Shown here piece by piece: positions 9,436 through 19,071 of a stretch of DNA of 64,000 bases. The stretch covers positions 62,001 to 126,000 of the forward strand of contig NZ_JAMXSF010000013.1 of the NCBI RefSeq assembly GCF_024124545.1. Direction: 5' to 3'. The position numbers and the translations under genes were made by a program. The stretch's first letter is position 1. Every line of letters starts with the position of its first letter. This DNA is from Pseudoalteromonas sp. XMcav2-N. Its GTDB lineage: Bacteria > Pseudomonadota > Gammaproteobacteria > Enterobacterales > Alteromonadaceae. The notes beneath the pieces are model-generated. The model had not been told where the DNA came from. It worked only from the letters and a program-made list of their open reading frames with translations, and made no database searches.

Positions 9436-9813
9436 ATGTCACACATCAAACTATTCATGAATTCGGCGCTGCTGATTGGCGCTTTAGGCACTTTGGCAAC
9501 GTCCGCTCCAGCGGAAGCAAAACGTTTTCGAGTCAAAAACTGTACATCCATTGAGTGGGTGCAAGTGGCCTCTTATAACAGTTCAGACAGCTCGATGTTT
9601 TCACCTCACAGTAAAAAACAGGTTAAGTCCGGAGAAACTGCCCAGCTAAAATGTGATTCAAACCGCTGCCGTTTTGAAGTACAGGACACACGGTTTAGTT
9701 ACCGCAAGGGGAAGATTGGCAAACGCAAATGGCTGAAACTGGACATTACCCGACATGGTAATATGCAAAACTATTTTTACGCGTCGGTCAGCAAAGACGA
9801 GCCAGAGTGCTAG
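9436..9813 (+). CDS. Small secreted protein of unknown function
   Basis: Protein of 125 residues with an N-terminal signal peptide (hydrophobic stretch LLIGALGTLATSAPAEA, probable cleavage after AEA near residue 31). The mature part is small, very basic and has four cysteines (KNC, KCD, NRC and the terminal C), which could form two disulfides. The ribosome binding site AGAGGAAAATACC precedes the ATG. No family is recognised. It is followed by 9887-10585 on the same strand. Confidence 0.7.
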   Translation: MSHIKLFMNSALLIGALGTLATSAPAEAKRFRVKNCTSIEWVQVASYNSSDSSMFSPHSKKQVKSGETAQLKCDSNRCRFEVQDTRFSYRKGKIGKRKWLKLDITRHGNMQNYFYASVSKDEPEC

Positions 9814-9886
9814 CAACCATCACACGGGGCAAGCCCTTTTATGTGCTGCCCTGTGTAACCCACCGAAATCAACGCAAGTATTCATT

Positions 9887-10585
9887 ATGAGCAAAATCGC
9901 ATTTGTCGCAGCAACCAGCCTGGTTATTCATGGGCTGATGACACTTGTCTGGGTGACGCCCGACCCACAACCCGTTGCACCAAATCATGATAACCGGATG
10001 TGTCACAATACTGAGCAACCTCTCAATGAAGATCACATTGTTCATCAACCACAGTTAAAGGTACCAAACAGACCCGTTACGCAACCCCAAACAGCACTTG
10101 CTTCACAAACAACACCATTCGCCGCGGCTTCTTCCACTCAACTGGTTAGCCAGACACTCGCAAGTTTGAAAGCTGAGCTGAACAAGCGCTTGCACTCGAC
10201 AGAGGAGCCACATGCCCTGTTGACCTTAACTGAGCAAGCAGTACTCCTGAAACAACCAGAGTTACTCTTTGCGCATACGAATAAAATTCTGCACCAATCA
10301 CAATCCCTTGATGCACTACAGCAAGAAGACTTACTGATCTTACTGGAAAATAGACTGCAACCTGAGCACCTCGAAGCACTCACACCTTATTTAACGTCAC
10401 AATACGAAGACGTTCAGGAAGAAGCATTACTGAGATTGCTTGAAATCAACGCAGCGCCTCAAATTGAACAGCACCTGCGCTATCTGGCCAATTATGGTTT
10501 GACCCTCTGGGTGAGAGAAGAAGCCGAGAAACAGCTGGATATGCTGAACGCGCGTATACCTTTAAAAGCCTATCTATCAGAATGA
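9887..10585 (+). CDS. Membrane-anchored or secreted helical-repeat protein, unknown function
   Basis: The ATG at 9887 gives 232 residues beginning with a hydrophobic segment (FVAATSLVIHGLMTLVWV) that is a signal anchor or signal peptide. A proline/glutamine-rich linker follows. The second half is leucine-rich and alpha-helical, with units such as LLILLENRLQPEHLEALTPY and VQEEALLRLLEINAAPQIEQ that look like HEAT-type repeats. The frame is open further upstream, to 9755, but that region overlaps the preceding gene and reads as unlikely protein. Function is unknown. Confidence 0.65.
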   Translation: MSKIAFVAATSLVIHGLMTLVWVTPDPQPVAPNHDNRMCHNTEQPLNEDHIVHQPQLKVPNRPVTQPQTALASQTTPFAAASSTQLVSQTLASLKAELNKRLHSTEEPHALLTLTEQAVLLKQPELLFAHTNKILHQSQSLDALQQEDLLILLENRLQPEHLEALTPYLTSQYEDVQEEALLRLLEINAAPQIEQHLRYLANYGLTLWVREEAEKQLDMLNARIPLKAYLSE

Positions 10586-10683
10586 TCAGCCTTTTTAATC
10601 TTTAGTCCATTTTTGCTGCACACTTTTTCGCTATGTTATTCTGGGTTACTTTTTTAACAACTGAATTTCATCGCTGAGACACT

Positions 10684-12831
10684 ATGGACGCTGCACAAAA
10701 CCCCTTTATGACCGTCAGCAATACCCGGATGCAAACCATTATTAATGCGGTAGGTATATTGGGGCTGATTGTACATGCCTTACTGATTGTCGACTTTATC
10801 ATTCTGGCAATCCCAGAGTTAGTTGTGTTGGAAGTATTCAGCACCCTGGCATGGTACATTGCACTGCGGCTGAATCGTAGCAATAATACTTCAGGCGCCG
10901 TACTGTTAATGGTCGCAGAGGTACTCGTCCATTCGACGGTAGTTATCCTGTACTTAGGACTAGCGCCCGGTTTTCAGCACTATTTATGGGCCGCCGTTCC
11001 CTTTATTCTGTTTTACCGGAAAATCCCTTTGTGGGGCATTGTGACCTGTACTTTGTTGTGTATGGGCCTGTTTGTCGCTTGCTACCTGTTTGCTCAGGAT
11101 ATTGAGTACACCTATGCCTATGCAGAGCTACTCCCATATATTCATGTATCCAATGTGATCATTGCGTTTATGGCGTTGGGACTCACTTGTTTTCATTTTT
11201 ACAATGCGACAATAGAAGCGGAGCAGGAAATTGCTAAAATGGCGGCTGAGAAAGTACAGCTGACAGAAGAAACTCTGGCAAAGAAAAATACCTTTTTCGC
11301 TAACGTATCTCATGAATTCAGGACTCCCTTAACACTCATCACCGGCCCGCTTGAGTCAATCATAGCCAGTACAGATCTAAAGGCTCAGAAACCGCTGAAA
11401 AAAATCCTCGCTAATGCCAAGCGGCTGCAAAGATTAGTTGAACAAACTCTGGAACTGACCAAAGCTGATTTTGCACAGCCGAAAGAACACCATACTCTGG
11501 CATTAAACGCGCTGGCTGAGCAGTTAAGTTATGCCTTTATATCGATAGCCAGGGAGAAAAACATTGAGGTTCATTGTGATACAGATGTCGATTGTCTGGT
11601 GGACATTGCCAGTCAGGATGCCGAAGCCATTGTCTGTAACTTACTGTCCAACGCAATCAAGTATTCAAAGCCCGACAGTAAAGTAACCATCAGATGCACG
11701 CTGGCAGAGGAGCAGGCCCAACTATGCGTTAGCGACTCGGGTATCGGCATTGCGCCTGAGGATCAGCACCGCATTTTTGAACGCTTTGTCCGCCTGGATA
11801 CACCTATGAGCAAGACGGTTGCAGGTACGGGTATTGGGCTCGCGCTGGTAAAAGACTTAGTTGAGCGTGCAAAAGGTCAAATACAAGTTGTAAGTGATGG
11901 AGTTTCTGGCACACAGTTTACTGTCACCTTCCCATTGAGTCACGGCGAGCCACAAACGCATATCAGCTTGCATACAAGTGAGGTCGTCACACTGGAGCAG
12001 GCAAACCTTGAACATCAAATCACATCAGAGGTTGTGCAAAATAGCGATGACAGTACACAACATTTACCACGCATATTGATTGTCGAAGACAATCCTGACA
12101 TGCAGTCTTATCTGGCTGATTGCCTTAGCCATTCCCATCAGCTGTTGTTCGCCAGTGATGGTGAAAGTGGTTTTATGCTTGCCAAAACACAGGTACCGGA
12201 TCTCATACTCTCTGATCTAATGATGCCAAAAGTTGATGGATTTCAGCTTGCACAACAATTACGGGAAGAAATCACGACCTGCCATATCCCAATACTGATG
12301 CTGACCGCGAAGGGCGATGAAGAAAGTCAGATGCTCGCCTGGAAAATGGACATTGACGCCTTTATGAGTAAGCCCTTTAACACAGAGCAGCTTAAAACCC
12401 GTATTCAGAACTTACTTAATATTCGCACGCTGATCAGTCAAAGAATTGGCGCTCTGTCCAGTGCAGTGGTGCCGACAGCACATCAGGGCACTAAATACGC
12501 TGGGCTTAGCAATAAGGATATCCAGTTTATTGAACAGTTAGAACAATGGTTAGCAGCCCACTTTACGGAACAAACCCTGAGCATCAAATGTCTTCTGCCA
12601 GTGGTTGCTATGAGCGAACGACAGCTACAAAGGAAGTTCAAAGCCCTGTTAGGCCAGACGTTCTCTGAGTACGTTAAAAAATTCAGGCTGAACAAAGGAG
12701 CCGAAATGCTGGCAAACGGCATGAGCGTCACCCAGGTTGCCTTTGAGTGTGGCTTTTCGTCTCAAAGCTATTTTAGCTTGTGCTTTAAAGCACAGTATGG
12801 CATAGCGCCCAGTCAGTTTAACCAGCAGTGA
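10684..12831 (+). CDS. Hybrid sensor histidine kinase / response regulator with AraC-type output domain
   Basis: One-protein two-component system of 715 residues. Residues 1-175 contain about five to six membrane helices and no large periplasmic domain. A short coiled coil leads to the kinase: His210 in SHEFRTPLTLI, N-box NLLSNAIKYSKPDS, G-boxes DSGIGIAPED and GTGIGLAL. A receiver domain follows (ILIVEDNPDM, phospho-acceptor Asp511 in LILSDLMMPKVDG, KPF lysine). The C-terminus is an AraC-type DNA-binding domain (about 615-715, ending AFECGFSSQSYFSLCFK). The layout recalls Bacteroidetes HTCS regulators, but with a membrane-embedded sensor. Its signal and targets are unknown. Confidence 0.92.
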   Translation: MDAAQNPFMTVSNTRMQTIINAVGILGLIVHALLIVDFIILAIPELVVLEVFSTLAWYIALRLNRSNNTSGAVLLMVAEVLVHSTVVILYLGLAPGFQHYLWAAVPFILFYRKIPLWGIVTCTLLCMGLFVACYLFAQDIEYTYAYAELLPYIHVSNVIIAFMALGLTCFHFYNATIEAEQEIAKMAAEKVQLTEETLAKKNTFFANVSHEFRTPLTLITGPLESIIASTDLKAQKPLKKILANAKRLQRLVEQTLELTKADFAQPKEHHTLALNALAEQLSYAFISIAREKNIEVHCDTDVDCLVDIASQDAEAIVCNLLSNAIKYSKPDSKVTIRCTLAEEQAQLCVSDSGIGIAPEDQHRIFERFVRLDTPMSKTVAGTGIGLALVKDLVERAKGQIQVVSDGVSGTQFTVTFPLSHGEPQTHISLHTSEVVTLEQANLEHQITSEVVQNSDDSTQHLPRILIVEDNPDMQSYLADCLSHSHQLLFASDGESGFMLAKTQVPDLILSDLMMPKVDGFQLAQQLREEITTCHIPILMLTAKGDEESQMLAWKMDIDAFMSKPFNTEQLKTRIQNLLNIRTLISQRIGALSSAVVPTAHQGTKYAGLSNKDIQFIEQLEQWLAAHFTEQTLSIKCLLPVVAMSERQLQRKFKALLGQTFSEYVKKFRLNKGAEMLANGMSVTQVAFECGFSSQSYFSLCFKAQYGIAPSQFNQQ

Positions 12832-12917
12832 GGACGCTGTTAATCTGATTTACGCGAGGTAAAGGCTGTTTCAACGCGTTCAATAGGTAATACTGGTACA
12901 GGCACATCTATACTATT

Positions 12918-12956
12918 CAGCCAACGCTAAAACTCCGGTCTGGATGTCGTTGGCTG
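12918..12956. terminator. Hairpin between convergent genes (possible terminator)
   Basis: A perfect 9-bp inverted repeat, CAGCCAACG and CGTTGGCTG, is separated by 21 bases. It sits between the convergent ends of the hybrid kinase (12831) and the DUF2802 gene (12979). There is no convincing U-tract on either strand, so the terminator role is weakly supported. Confidence 0.35.
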
Positions 12957-12978
12957 ATTTGGCTGAGGATAAACCACT

Positions 12979-13407
12979 CTATGATTGTTTATTGTGTAGG
13001 GACATTAACAGTTCTGCTTCGGCCCGGGGTAGTTCACACTCGCGCATGATTTCTTCTATGTCTGCGCCCAGTTCAACCATTTTGACTGCGCGTGAGTAAA
13101 TCTTAGCATCAGGATCGTCATATTTTTGCGCAGCCTGTTGCTGGGCCAGATCCTTTGCGTAATTCTCGCAGGCAACCAGTCGTTTACCAATACTTAGTAC
13201 ACTAGCACGGACCTCGGCGATTTCACTACGTAAAATAGCAACTTGCTCGTTTTCTCGCTTCATATGCTGAAGCAATTTACCGTGTTCGTGGTTTTGTTGT
13301 TGTACTTTTTTACTCAGCGCAAAAATAAACCCCAAGCACACTAAACATAGCAGGCTTGAGGCAATGACCAGGAGCAATAAAATCTCGTTTTGGGTTACTG
13401 CTTGCAC
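12979..13407 (-). CDS. DUF2802-type membrane-anchored coiled-coil protein
   Basis: Protein of 142 residues: one N-terminal membrane helix (ILLLLVIASSLLCLVCLGFIF), a coiled coil (about 35-95), and a C-terminal module SRAVKMVELGADIEEIMREC. That module looks like a DUF2802 helix-turn-helix-like motif. In vibrios and Shewanella this gene follows cheW at the end of the flagellar-chemotaxis operon and precedes ccmA, and the position here agrees. Function is not established. It is three bases from the cheW stop codon. Confidence 0.8.
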   Translation of the reverse strand: MQAVTQNEILLLLVIASSLLCLVCLGFIFALSKKVQQQNHEHGKLLQHMKRENEQVAILRSEIAEVRASVLSIGKRLVACENYAKDLAQQQAAQKYDDPDAKIYSRAVKMVELGADIEEIMRECELPRAEAELLMSLHNKQS

Positions 13408-13410
13408 GGG

Positions 13411-13908
13411 TTAAATATGACTCAACTCATCCCACTCATCATCGCTGAGTAGTTTGTTCAAATCAACCAGGATCAGTAGCTCACCTTCACGGTTCGACAC
13501 GCCCTGAATAAACTTAGCACTCTCTTCAGTACCAATGTTTGGCGCGCTATCAATCTCTGAGCTGCGCAGATAAACCACTTCGGCTACGCTGTCGACCAAA
13601 ATGCCAACGACTTGTTTTTCAGCTTCGATGATCACGATACGAGAGTTATCAGTGACATCTGAGCTTGGCAGACCAAAGCGAGAGCGTGTGTCGATAACCG
13701 TAACTACGTTACCACGTAGGTTGATGATACCAAGCACATAAGTTGGCGCGCCCGGCACAGGGGCAATCTCGGTATAGCGCAATACTTCCTGCACTTGCAT
13801 TACATTAATGCCGTAGGTTTCATCCTCTAGCTTATAGGTAACCCACTGAAGGACTTCATCATTACTATCTGCATTTTTATCAGCCGAAAGTATTCTCTCT
13901 TGACTCAT
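13411..13908 (-). CDS. cheW: Chemotaxis coupling protein CheW
   Basis: Cytoplasmic adaptor of 165 residues linking chemoreceptors to CheA. The CheW fold is clear from LQWVTYKLEDETYGINVMQV, LRYTEIAPVPGAPTYVLGI, INLRGNVVTVIDTRSRFGLP and VGILVDSVAEVVYL. It is the last core chemotaxis gene of the operon cheYZAB-parCP-cheW. Length matches the family. Confidence 0.95.
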   Translation of the reverse strand: MSQERILSADKNADSNDEVLQWVTYKLEDETYGINVMQVQEVLRYTEIAPVPGAPTYVLGIINLRGNVVTVIDTRSRFGLPSSDVTDNSRIVIIEAEKQVVGILVDSVAEVVYLRSSEIDSAPNIGTEESAKFIQGVSNREGELLILVDLNKLLSDDEWDELSHI

Positions 13909-13932
13909 GATTTTACTCCAGTTAGATGCTAG

Positions 13933-14748
13933 TTACTGCTCTCGGCTATCGAGGCCATGCTCTAGCAATCGATTTAAATTCTCAACATCTATCAGTGCGC
14001 ACATTTTTTCTTTAATGACGCCCGCCAGCCATGGCCTTTTGCCGTCGGCTGTTCGCCATTTAACGTCTTCTGGTTTCAACGTAATATTATTGACCAGATT
14101 TTCTGCCAACAGTCCCCACTGGCTATCGCCCAGCATGATCAAGTACTGGTAATTGAGCTTTTCTTCCAGCTCAGGTGTAAACTTCTCCGGCATAACCCAA
14201 CGTGCAGTATCTACAACATTGAGCTTTTCTTCCCGGTTGAGCATCACGCCCTTAAACCATTTTGGCTTACCAAACAATTGATTAACTTCTGTAAGCTGAT
14301 GTATACCACCAAGCGACTTTAACGGCACCGCCAAAGTCAGCCCGGCAACTTCAAAGAATAACGCCTGAAATTCATTTTCAAGATAGGCATCCCGCGCACG
14401 AGCCGGCACAGCCTGTTCAGCTTCTTCTTTGATAATAGTAGTATTTTCAGTTATCTCAAGATCATCAGCCGGGGTTATTACCTGCTCTTGCGGCTCAACT
14501 TCCTGAGGTATCGTCAATTCTGCCGAAGGCTCGGCAGCGGGTTGTTCTGGTAATGCTTCAGTAACGACATCATCCACGACGCTTTGCTCAGCAGGACTTG
14601 GCGTGGCAAGGCCCTCCTGCGCTTCAGGAACAGACTCCAAAAGCTTAGCGACTGGTGCAAGCGTGACGTCGTCTTCCTCTTCTTCACGTAACAAAGCACC
14701 CAGATATTGTTTCATGACCTGTTCGTTGGCAAACAGATGCTTACTCAT
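13933..14748 (-). CDS. parP: ParP-like polar chemotaxis array protein with CheW-like C-terminal domain
   Basis: Protein of 271 residues with a short N-terminal segment (MSKHLFANEQVMKQYLGALL), a long acidic proline/glutamate-rich linker (about 25-130), and a CheW-like domain (FQALFFEVAGLTLAVPLKSL through MCALIDVENLNRLL). Its position between a ParA-like ATPase and cheW matches parP of vibrios. There ParP binds CheA and ParC to keep arrays at the cell pole. The ATG at 14748 overlaps the parC stop by eight bases; the frame is open upstream to 14799, which would lie inside parC. Confidence 0.85.
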   Translation of the reverse strand: MSKHLFANEQVMKQYLGALLREEEEDDVTLAPVAKLLESVPEAQEGLATPSPAEQSVVDDVVTEALPEQPAAEPSAELTIPQEVEPQEQVITPADDLEITENTTIIKEEAEQAVPARARDAYLENEFQALFFEVAGLTLAVPLKSLGGIHQLTEVNQLFGKPKWFKGVMLNREEKLNVVDTARWVMPEKFTPELEEKLNYQYLIMLGDSQWGLLAENLVNNITLKPEDVKWRTADGKRPWLAGVIKEKMCALIDVENLNRLLEHGLDSREQ

Positions 14749-15526
14749 CGTTACCTCTATCAACTTCAGCCAGATGTTCCAACAAGGCGCGATAAGCATA
14801 AACGCCGCGCGATTTTGGGCAGTACTGAACTGGCACCTGTTGCGCTAAACTGGCATCTCTGAATTTGGTGTCAACCGGGATAACCCCGGGCCAGACTTTG
14901 TCCTGGTAGGTTTCCACCAGAGACTTGTATGCTTCAAGAGATGCTTTTGTGCGCTTATCATACATAGTTGGCACTATAGTATATTGATATTGCTTGGAAT
15001 GCGAACTTTGCATTAATGACATTGTTCGCATCATACGATCAAGTCCCTTTAACGCCAAAAACTCAGTTTGCACTGGGATCAAGATACGTTCACTCGCGGC
15101 CAGCGCATTGACCATGAGCACGCCAAGCACAGGAGGACAATCAAGAATAGCATAATCATAGTGCTCACTTATCTTAGCAAGCGCCTTTTTAAGGATCAGT
15201 CCCATACCGGAACGGTTACCCATACTGCGGTCCAGCGTGGCAATGGCCATGGTCGCCGGCAAAATATCCAGGTTCTCTATGGTTGAAGGACACAGTGCCT
15301 GCAGGATTTCCTCACTGGCCATGTTTGAGCCGCGAATAAAGATGTCGTATACACTGACTTCTAACTCTTCTGAGTCAATGCCAAAATAGTAAGTCAATGA
15401 CGCATGAGGATCTGTATCGATTAATAATACACGCTTTCCCTGAAGCGCCAGAATCCCACCGAGACTCACTGTGGTGGTGGTTTTACCCACCCCGCCTTTT
15501 TGGTTTGCTACCGTCCAGATTTTCAC
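14741..15526 (-). CDS. parC: ParA-like ATPase ParC (polar localisation of chemotaxis arrays)
   Basis: ParA/MinD-type ATPase of 261 residues. The deviant Walker A is KGGVGKTTTT, with the switch residues DTDPHAS and the Walker B region YAILDCPP. Chromosome-partition ParA would have a parB neighbour; here the neighbours are cheB and parP. This matches ParC of Vibrio, which forms a polar focus and recruits chemotaxis clusters. The symbol clashes with topoisomerase IV parC; this gene is unrelated to that enzyme. Confidence 0.87.
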   Translation of the reverse strand: MKIWTVANQKGGVGKTTTTVSLGGILALQGKRVLLIDTDPHASLTYYFGIDSEELEVSVYDIFIRGSNMASEEILQALCPSTIENLDILPATMAIATLDRSMGNRSGMGLILKKALAKISEHYDYAILDCPPVLGVLMVNALAASERILIPVQTEFLALKGLDRMMRTMSLMQSSHSKQYQYTIVPTMYDKRTKASLEAYKSLVETYQDKVWPGVIPVDTKFRDASLAQQVPVQYCPKSRGVYAYRALLEHLAEVDRGNDE

Positions 15527-15580
15527 GTTTTTCTTTTATTCCTTCGGCCAAACACAGACAAGTATTCAGGCATATATCAA

Positions 15581-16741
15581 CTATGCACAACCTATCTCTT
15601 TGTTTATTCTGAGTGCAACATCCTGCAAAGCAATATCTTCAGACGAAATACCCGCGCTGGCAACAGCTTGTGGCATACCATATACCACACAGGTTTTTTC
15701 GTCCTGTGCCCAGATAGTCGCACCACTTTGTTTCAACATTCTGGCACCATCACGTCCGTCTGCTCCCATCCCAGTCAGGATCACAGCTAATACATCTCCT
15801 CCGTATGCCTTAGCGGTACTGGCAAACGTGACATCAACACTGGGTTTATAGGTGATACGGGGACTATCATCTTCAAACACTTTCAGCGTTTTACTTCCAC
15901 CTCTGGCTTCAACCAACATCTGCTGACCACCCGGCGCCAGATAGGCAACACCAGGTTGCAACCTGTCACCCTGCTCAGCTTCTTTCACTTTGATTTTACA
16001 CAGGCTATTTAAGCGCTGTGCAAATGCAGGAGTGAATGCTGCTGGCATGTGCTGAATAAGCAGAATTGGATGTGGAAAGTTCGCTGGCAGCTGAGTCAAA
16101 ATTGTTTGTAATGCGACCGGCCCACCAGTGGAGGTGCCAATTGCAACAATTTGGTATTTCTTGCCTGAGGCTTTAAACGATGCGCCAGTGCTTGGAGTGT
16201 CGGCCGCTGGTCTTGAAAAAGAACGGTCTGGTTGTGCTATCGGTTTGGCCGCTGAACGCAACCCCGAGGGCGCAGCGGTTGGTGTACTCCGCATAGGTGG
16301 AGGTGTTGACGAAGAACTGATCGGGCGGGTAAATCTGCTTACCCGACGTCTGCCGATTTCTTTGACTTTGTTTTGCAAAGAGCGGATCGCATCTTCACTA
16401 TTACGCGCAATATCCTCGAACTTTTTGGGCAAGAAGTCGACTGCACCTGCATCTAATGCATCCAGAGTCGCGCTCGCACCTTCACGTGTTAACGACGAAA
16501 ACATCAGAATCGGAGTCGGTGAGCTCTGCATGATCTGCTTCACTGCGCTGATCCCATCCATCACCGGCATTTCCACATCCATAGTGATCACATCCGGTCT
16601 GAGGCGGGCAGCTTTGTCGACTGCTTCCTGACCATTTACTGCGAAATCAATCACTTGAATTTCTGGATCTTTTTCTAGTATTTCACTCACTCGGCGACGA
16701 AAGAAGCTCGAGTCATCTACAACTAATACTTTAACTGCCAT
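15581..16741 (-). CDS. cheB: Chemotaxis response regulator / receptor methylesterase CheB
   Basis: Removes methyl groups from chemoreceptor glutamates and deamidates glutamines. The N-terminal receiver ([16 protein letters not shown], phospho-acceptor Asp in [14 protein letters not shown]) is joined by a proline/serine-rich linker to the methylesterase domain. The catalytic serine is in [11 protein letters not shown], the histidine in [14 protein letters not shown] and the aspartate in [12 protein letters not shown]. The chosen start gives 386 residues, with AAGAG eight bases upstream. The frame runs on to 16795, but the extra residues do not look like CheB. Confidence 0.95.
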   Translation of the reverse strand: MAVKVLVVDDSSFFRRRVSEILEKDPEIQVIDFAVNGQEAVDKAARLRPDVITMDVEMPVMDGISAVKQIMQSSPTPILMFSSLTREGASATLDALDAGAVDFLPKKFEDIARNSEDAIRSLQNKVKEIGRRRVSRFTRPISSSSTPPPMRSTPTAAPSGLRSAAKPIAQPDRSFSRPAADTPSTGASFKASGKKYQIVAIGTSTGGPVALQTILTQLPANFPHPILLIQHMPAAFTPAFAQRLNSLCKIKVKEAEQGDRLQPGVAYLAPGGQQMLVEARGGSKTLKVFEDDSPRITYKPSVDVTFASTAKAYGGDVLAVILTGMGADGRDGARMLKQSGATIWAQDEKTCVVYGMPQAVASAGISSEDIALQDVALRINKEIGCA

Positions 16742-16821
16742 TGGCATTGCTCTTTTATTCGTTACAGATCCGAAAAGTGGTGTCAAAGACACCACTTTGT
16801 CGGTATAAATGCGCCAGGTAT

Positions 16822-19056
16822 TTACTTACCGGCGTAATATTTCAACATGCTGGGGACGTCCAGGATAAGCGCGATACCACCATCAGAGGTGATTGTTGCC
16901 CCTGCCATACCAGGCGTACCCTGCAACAAGGCGTCAAGCGGTTTAATCACTACCTCTTCCTGACCGATAAGAGAGTCAACAACAAACCCAACCTGTTTGG
17001 TGCCCATCTGAACGATGACGACATGCCCTTCAGCCTTGCGGGCGCCTCTGTCAGCACCTTTCACAAGCCAGTGTTCCAGGTAGAACAGGGGTATGGCTTT
17101 TTCACGTACTATAATCGTGAGTTGCCCGTCAACGACATTAGTCTTAGTCAAATCCAGGTGGAAGATTTCGCTCACTCCGGCAAGTGGCAGAGCAAATGTT
17201 TGCTGACCGATCATAACCATTAAGGTTGGCAAGATTGCCAATGTCAGAGGCACTTTGATTTCAAGGATAGTGCCCACGCCCAACTCTGACTGGATATTTA
17301 CAGAACCATTGAGCTGAGTGATCTTGGTTTTGACCACATCCATACCCACACCTCGGCCAGAGATGTCGGAAATTTGTTCTTTGGTTGAGAAACCTGGTGC
17401 GAAAATGAGGTTATATGCCTCGTTATCTGATAAGCGGCTTGCCTGATCAGAATCAATTACACCTTTGCTGATAGCAATTTTCTTCAGCTTCTCTGGGTCC
17501 ATACCTGCACCATCGTCACGGATGGTCAACAGAATGTGATCGCCCTCCTGAGATGCAGATAGCGTCACTGTACCGGTTCTTGATTTACCAGCGGCTTCAC
17601 GCACGTCTGGCATTTCAATACCATGATCCACTGAGTTTCGAACCAAGTGAACCAAGGGGTCCGCAAGGGCTTCAACCAGGTTTTTATCCAGATCGGTATC
17701 TTCCCCCTCCAATACCAGGCTAATGTCTTTCTTAAGACTGCGAGCCAAATCACGAACAACCCTGGGGAAGCGACCAAATACTTTCTTAATTGGCTGCATC
17801 CGGGTCTTCATGACAGCACCCTGAAGGTCTGCTGTAACCACATCCAGGTTTGAAATGGCCTTGCCCATTGCTTCGCTGTTAGAGTTATTGGCCAAACTAA
17901 CCAAGCGGTTACGCACCAACACTAACTCACCGACCATATTCATGATCTCATCCAGGCGTTTGGTATCTACCCGAACTGTGGTTTCAGCTTGCGCGGCAGG
18001 TTTTTTCGCTACGGCTTTATTATCTGCTGCCGGTTTAGCCTCTGATGCAGGTTTTGCAGCTGGCGCCTTGGCTGCTGGCGCTGGCGCCGGTTTAGCTACA
18101 GGTGCTGCTGGCTTGGGTTCTGGCTTAGGCGGCGCTTTTGCGGCTTCTTTAGGCGCTGCTACATCTGTCTCTGTCGACTTTGGCGCTTGCCCCTTGCCAT
18201 GTAGCTCATCCAGTAAGGCTTCAAATTCGTCGTCATTGATTTCGTCATCGTCACCACCACCCGACGCAGGTGCCTTTTCAGCGGCTGCGGGTTGTTCTGG
18301 TGCCGGTGCAGGTGCTGCAGCAGCAGGTGTTGCACCAAATTGCCCAACTCCGTGTAGCTCGTCTAATAAACTGTCGAATTCGTCGTCGGTTATATCACCA
18401 TCATCGCTGCTCGACGAGCTTGGTGCCGCGCTCGGTTTAGCCGGTTCTTGTGAAGCTGCTGACGGGCCGTTTCCTGAACCGTGTAGTTCGTCCAGCAAAC
18501 TCTCAAATTCTTCCTCGGAGATTTCATCAATGCTGTCAGCGCTTTCATCTGAAGACTCGCTTACTGGATCGGATGGTGCATCAAAAAGCACATCGTCTGC
18601 ACTGGGTGTCGCGACAACTGGCTCTGGCTCTGCTGCGGCAGGGGCTGCAATCACCTCATCTTCAGATTCAGGCTGGCTAAGTTGGTGTAATACTTCCAAT
18701 AAATGGGGGTCTGCCGGCTCGGGTTGCTCGCGGTTTTGGATACACGAGAACATTTCATTGATAGTGTCCAGTGATTGTAAAATCACATCCATCAACTCAG
18801 CCGTAACGTGACGCTGCCCTTGGCGTAGGACATCAAACACATTTTCCGCACCATGACAGGCGTCCACCAGTTCGGTCATGCTTAAAAAGCCTGCCCCCCC
18901 TTTGACGGTATGGAAGCCTCGGAAAATGGCATTTAACAGCTCTTTATCTTCCGGGTTATTTTCTAGTTCGACAAGCTGCTCTGATAACTGTTCGAGTATT
19001 TCCCCAGCTTCAACAAGAAAGTCTTGTAAGATATCTTCATCGACTTCAAAGCTCAT
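16822..19056 (-). CDS. cheA: Chemotaxis histidine kinase CheA
   Basis: Kinase of 744 residues. The N-terminal Hpt domain has the phosphorylated His49 in [11 protein letters not shown] long acidic/alanine-proline linker (about 130-345) carries three copies of a motif like [13 protein letters not shown]. Dimerisation helices start at [20 protein letters not shown], the ATPase domain has [11 protein letters not shown], and the CheW-like domain ends the protein. A classical P2 domain is not obvious. The second of two near ATGs is chosen because AGGAG lies nine bases before it. It lies between cheZ and cheB. Confidence 0.95.
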   Translation of the reverse strand: MSFEVDEDILQDFLVEAGEILEQLSEQLVELENNPEDKELLNAIFRGFHTVKGGAGFLSMTELVDACHGAENVFDVLRQGQRHVTAELMDVILQSLDTINEMFSCIQNREQPEPADPHLLEVLHQLSQPESEDEVIAAPAAAEPEPVVATPSADDVLFDAPSDPVSESSDESADSIDEISEEEFESLLDELHGSGNGPSAASQEPAKPSAAPSSSSSDDGDITDDEFDSLLDELHGVGQFGATPAAAAPAPAPEQPAAAEKAPASGGGDDDEINDDEFEALLDELHGKGQAPKSTETDVAAPKEAAKAPPKPEPKPAAPVAKPAPAPAAKAPAAKPASEAKPAADNKAVAKKPAAQAETTVRVDTKRLDEIMNMVGELVLVRNRLVSLANNSNSEAMGKAISNLDVVTADLQGAVMKTRMQPIKKVFGRFPRVVRDLARSLKKDISLVLEGEDTDLDKNLVEALADPLVHLVRNSVDHGIEMPDVREAAGKSRTGTVTLSASQEGDHILLTIRDDGAGMDPEKLKKIAISKGVIDSDQASRLSDNEAYNLIFAPGFSTKEQISDISGRGVGMDVVKTKITQLNGSVNIQSELGVGTILEIKVPLTLAILPTLMVMIGQQTFALPLAGVSEIFHLDLTKTNVVDGQLTIIVREKAIPLFYLEHWLVKGADRGARKAEGHVVIVQMGTKQVGFVVDSLIGQEEVVIKPLDALLQGTPGMAGATITSDGGIALILDVPSMLKYYAGK

Positions 19057-19071
19057 TCGCATACTCTCCTA

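Noticed and set aside
14741..15526. Chromosome or plasmid partition gene parA
   Set aside because: No parB or parS-like neighbour; the position between cheB and a CheW-like gene identifies the chemotaxis ParC.
16128..16631. 167-codon frame opposite cheB
   Set aside because: Shadow of the cheB coding sequence; no start signal and no protein-like features.
17855..18811. Long open frame of 318 codons on the plus strand opposite cheA
   Set aside because: Alanine/serine-rich translation typical of the antisense of a low-complexity linker; cheA on the other strand is certain.
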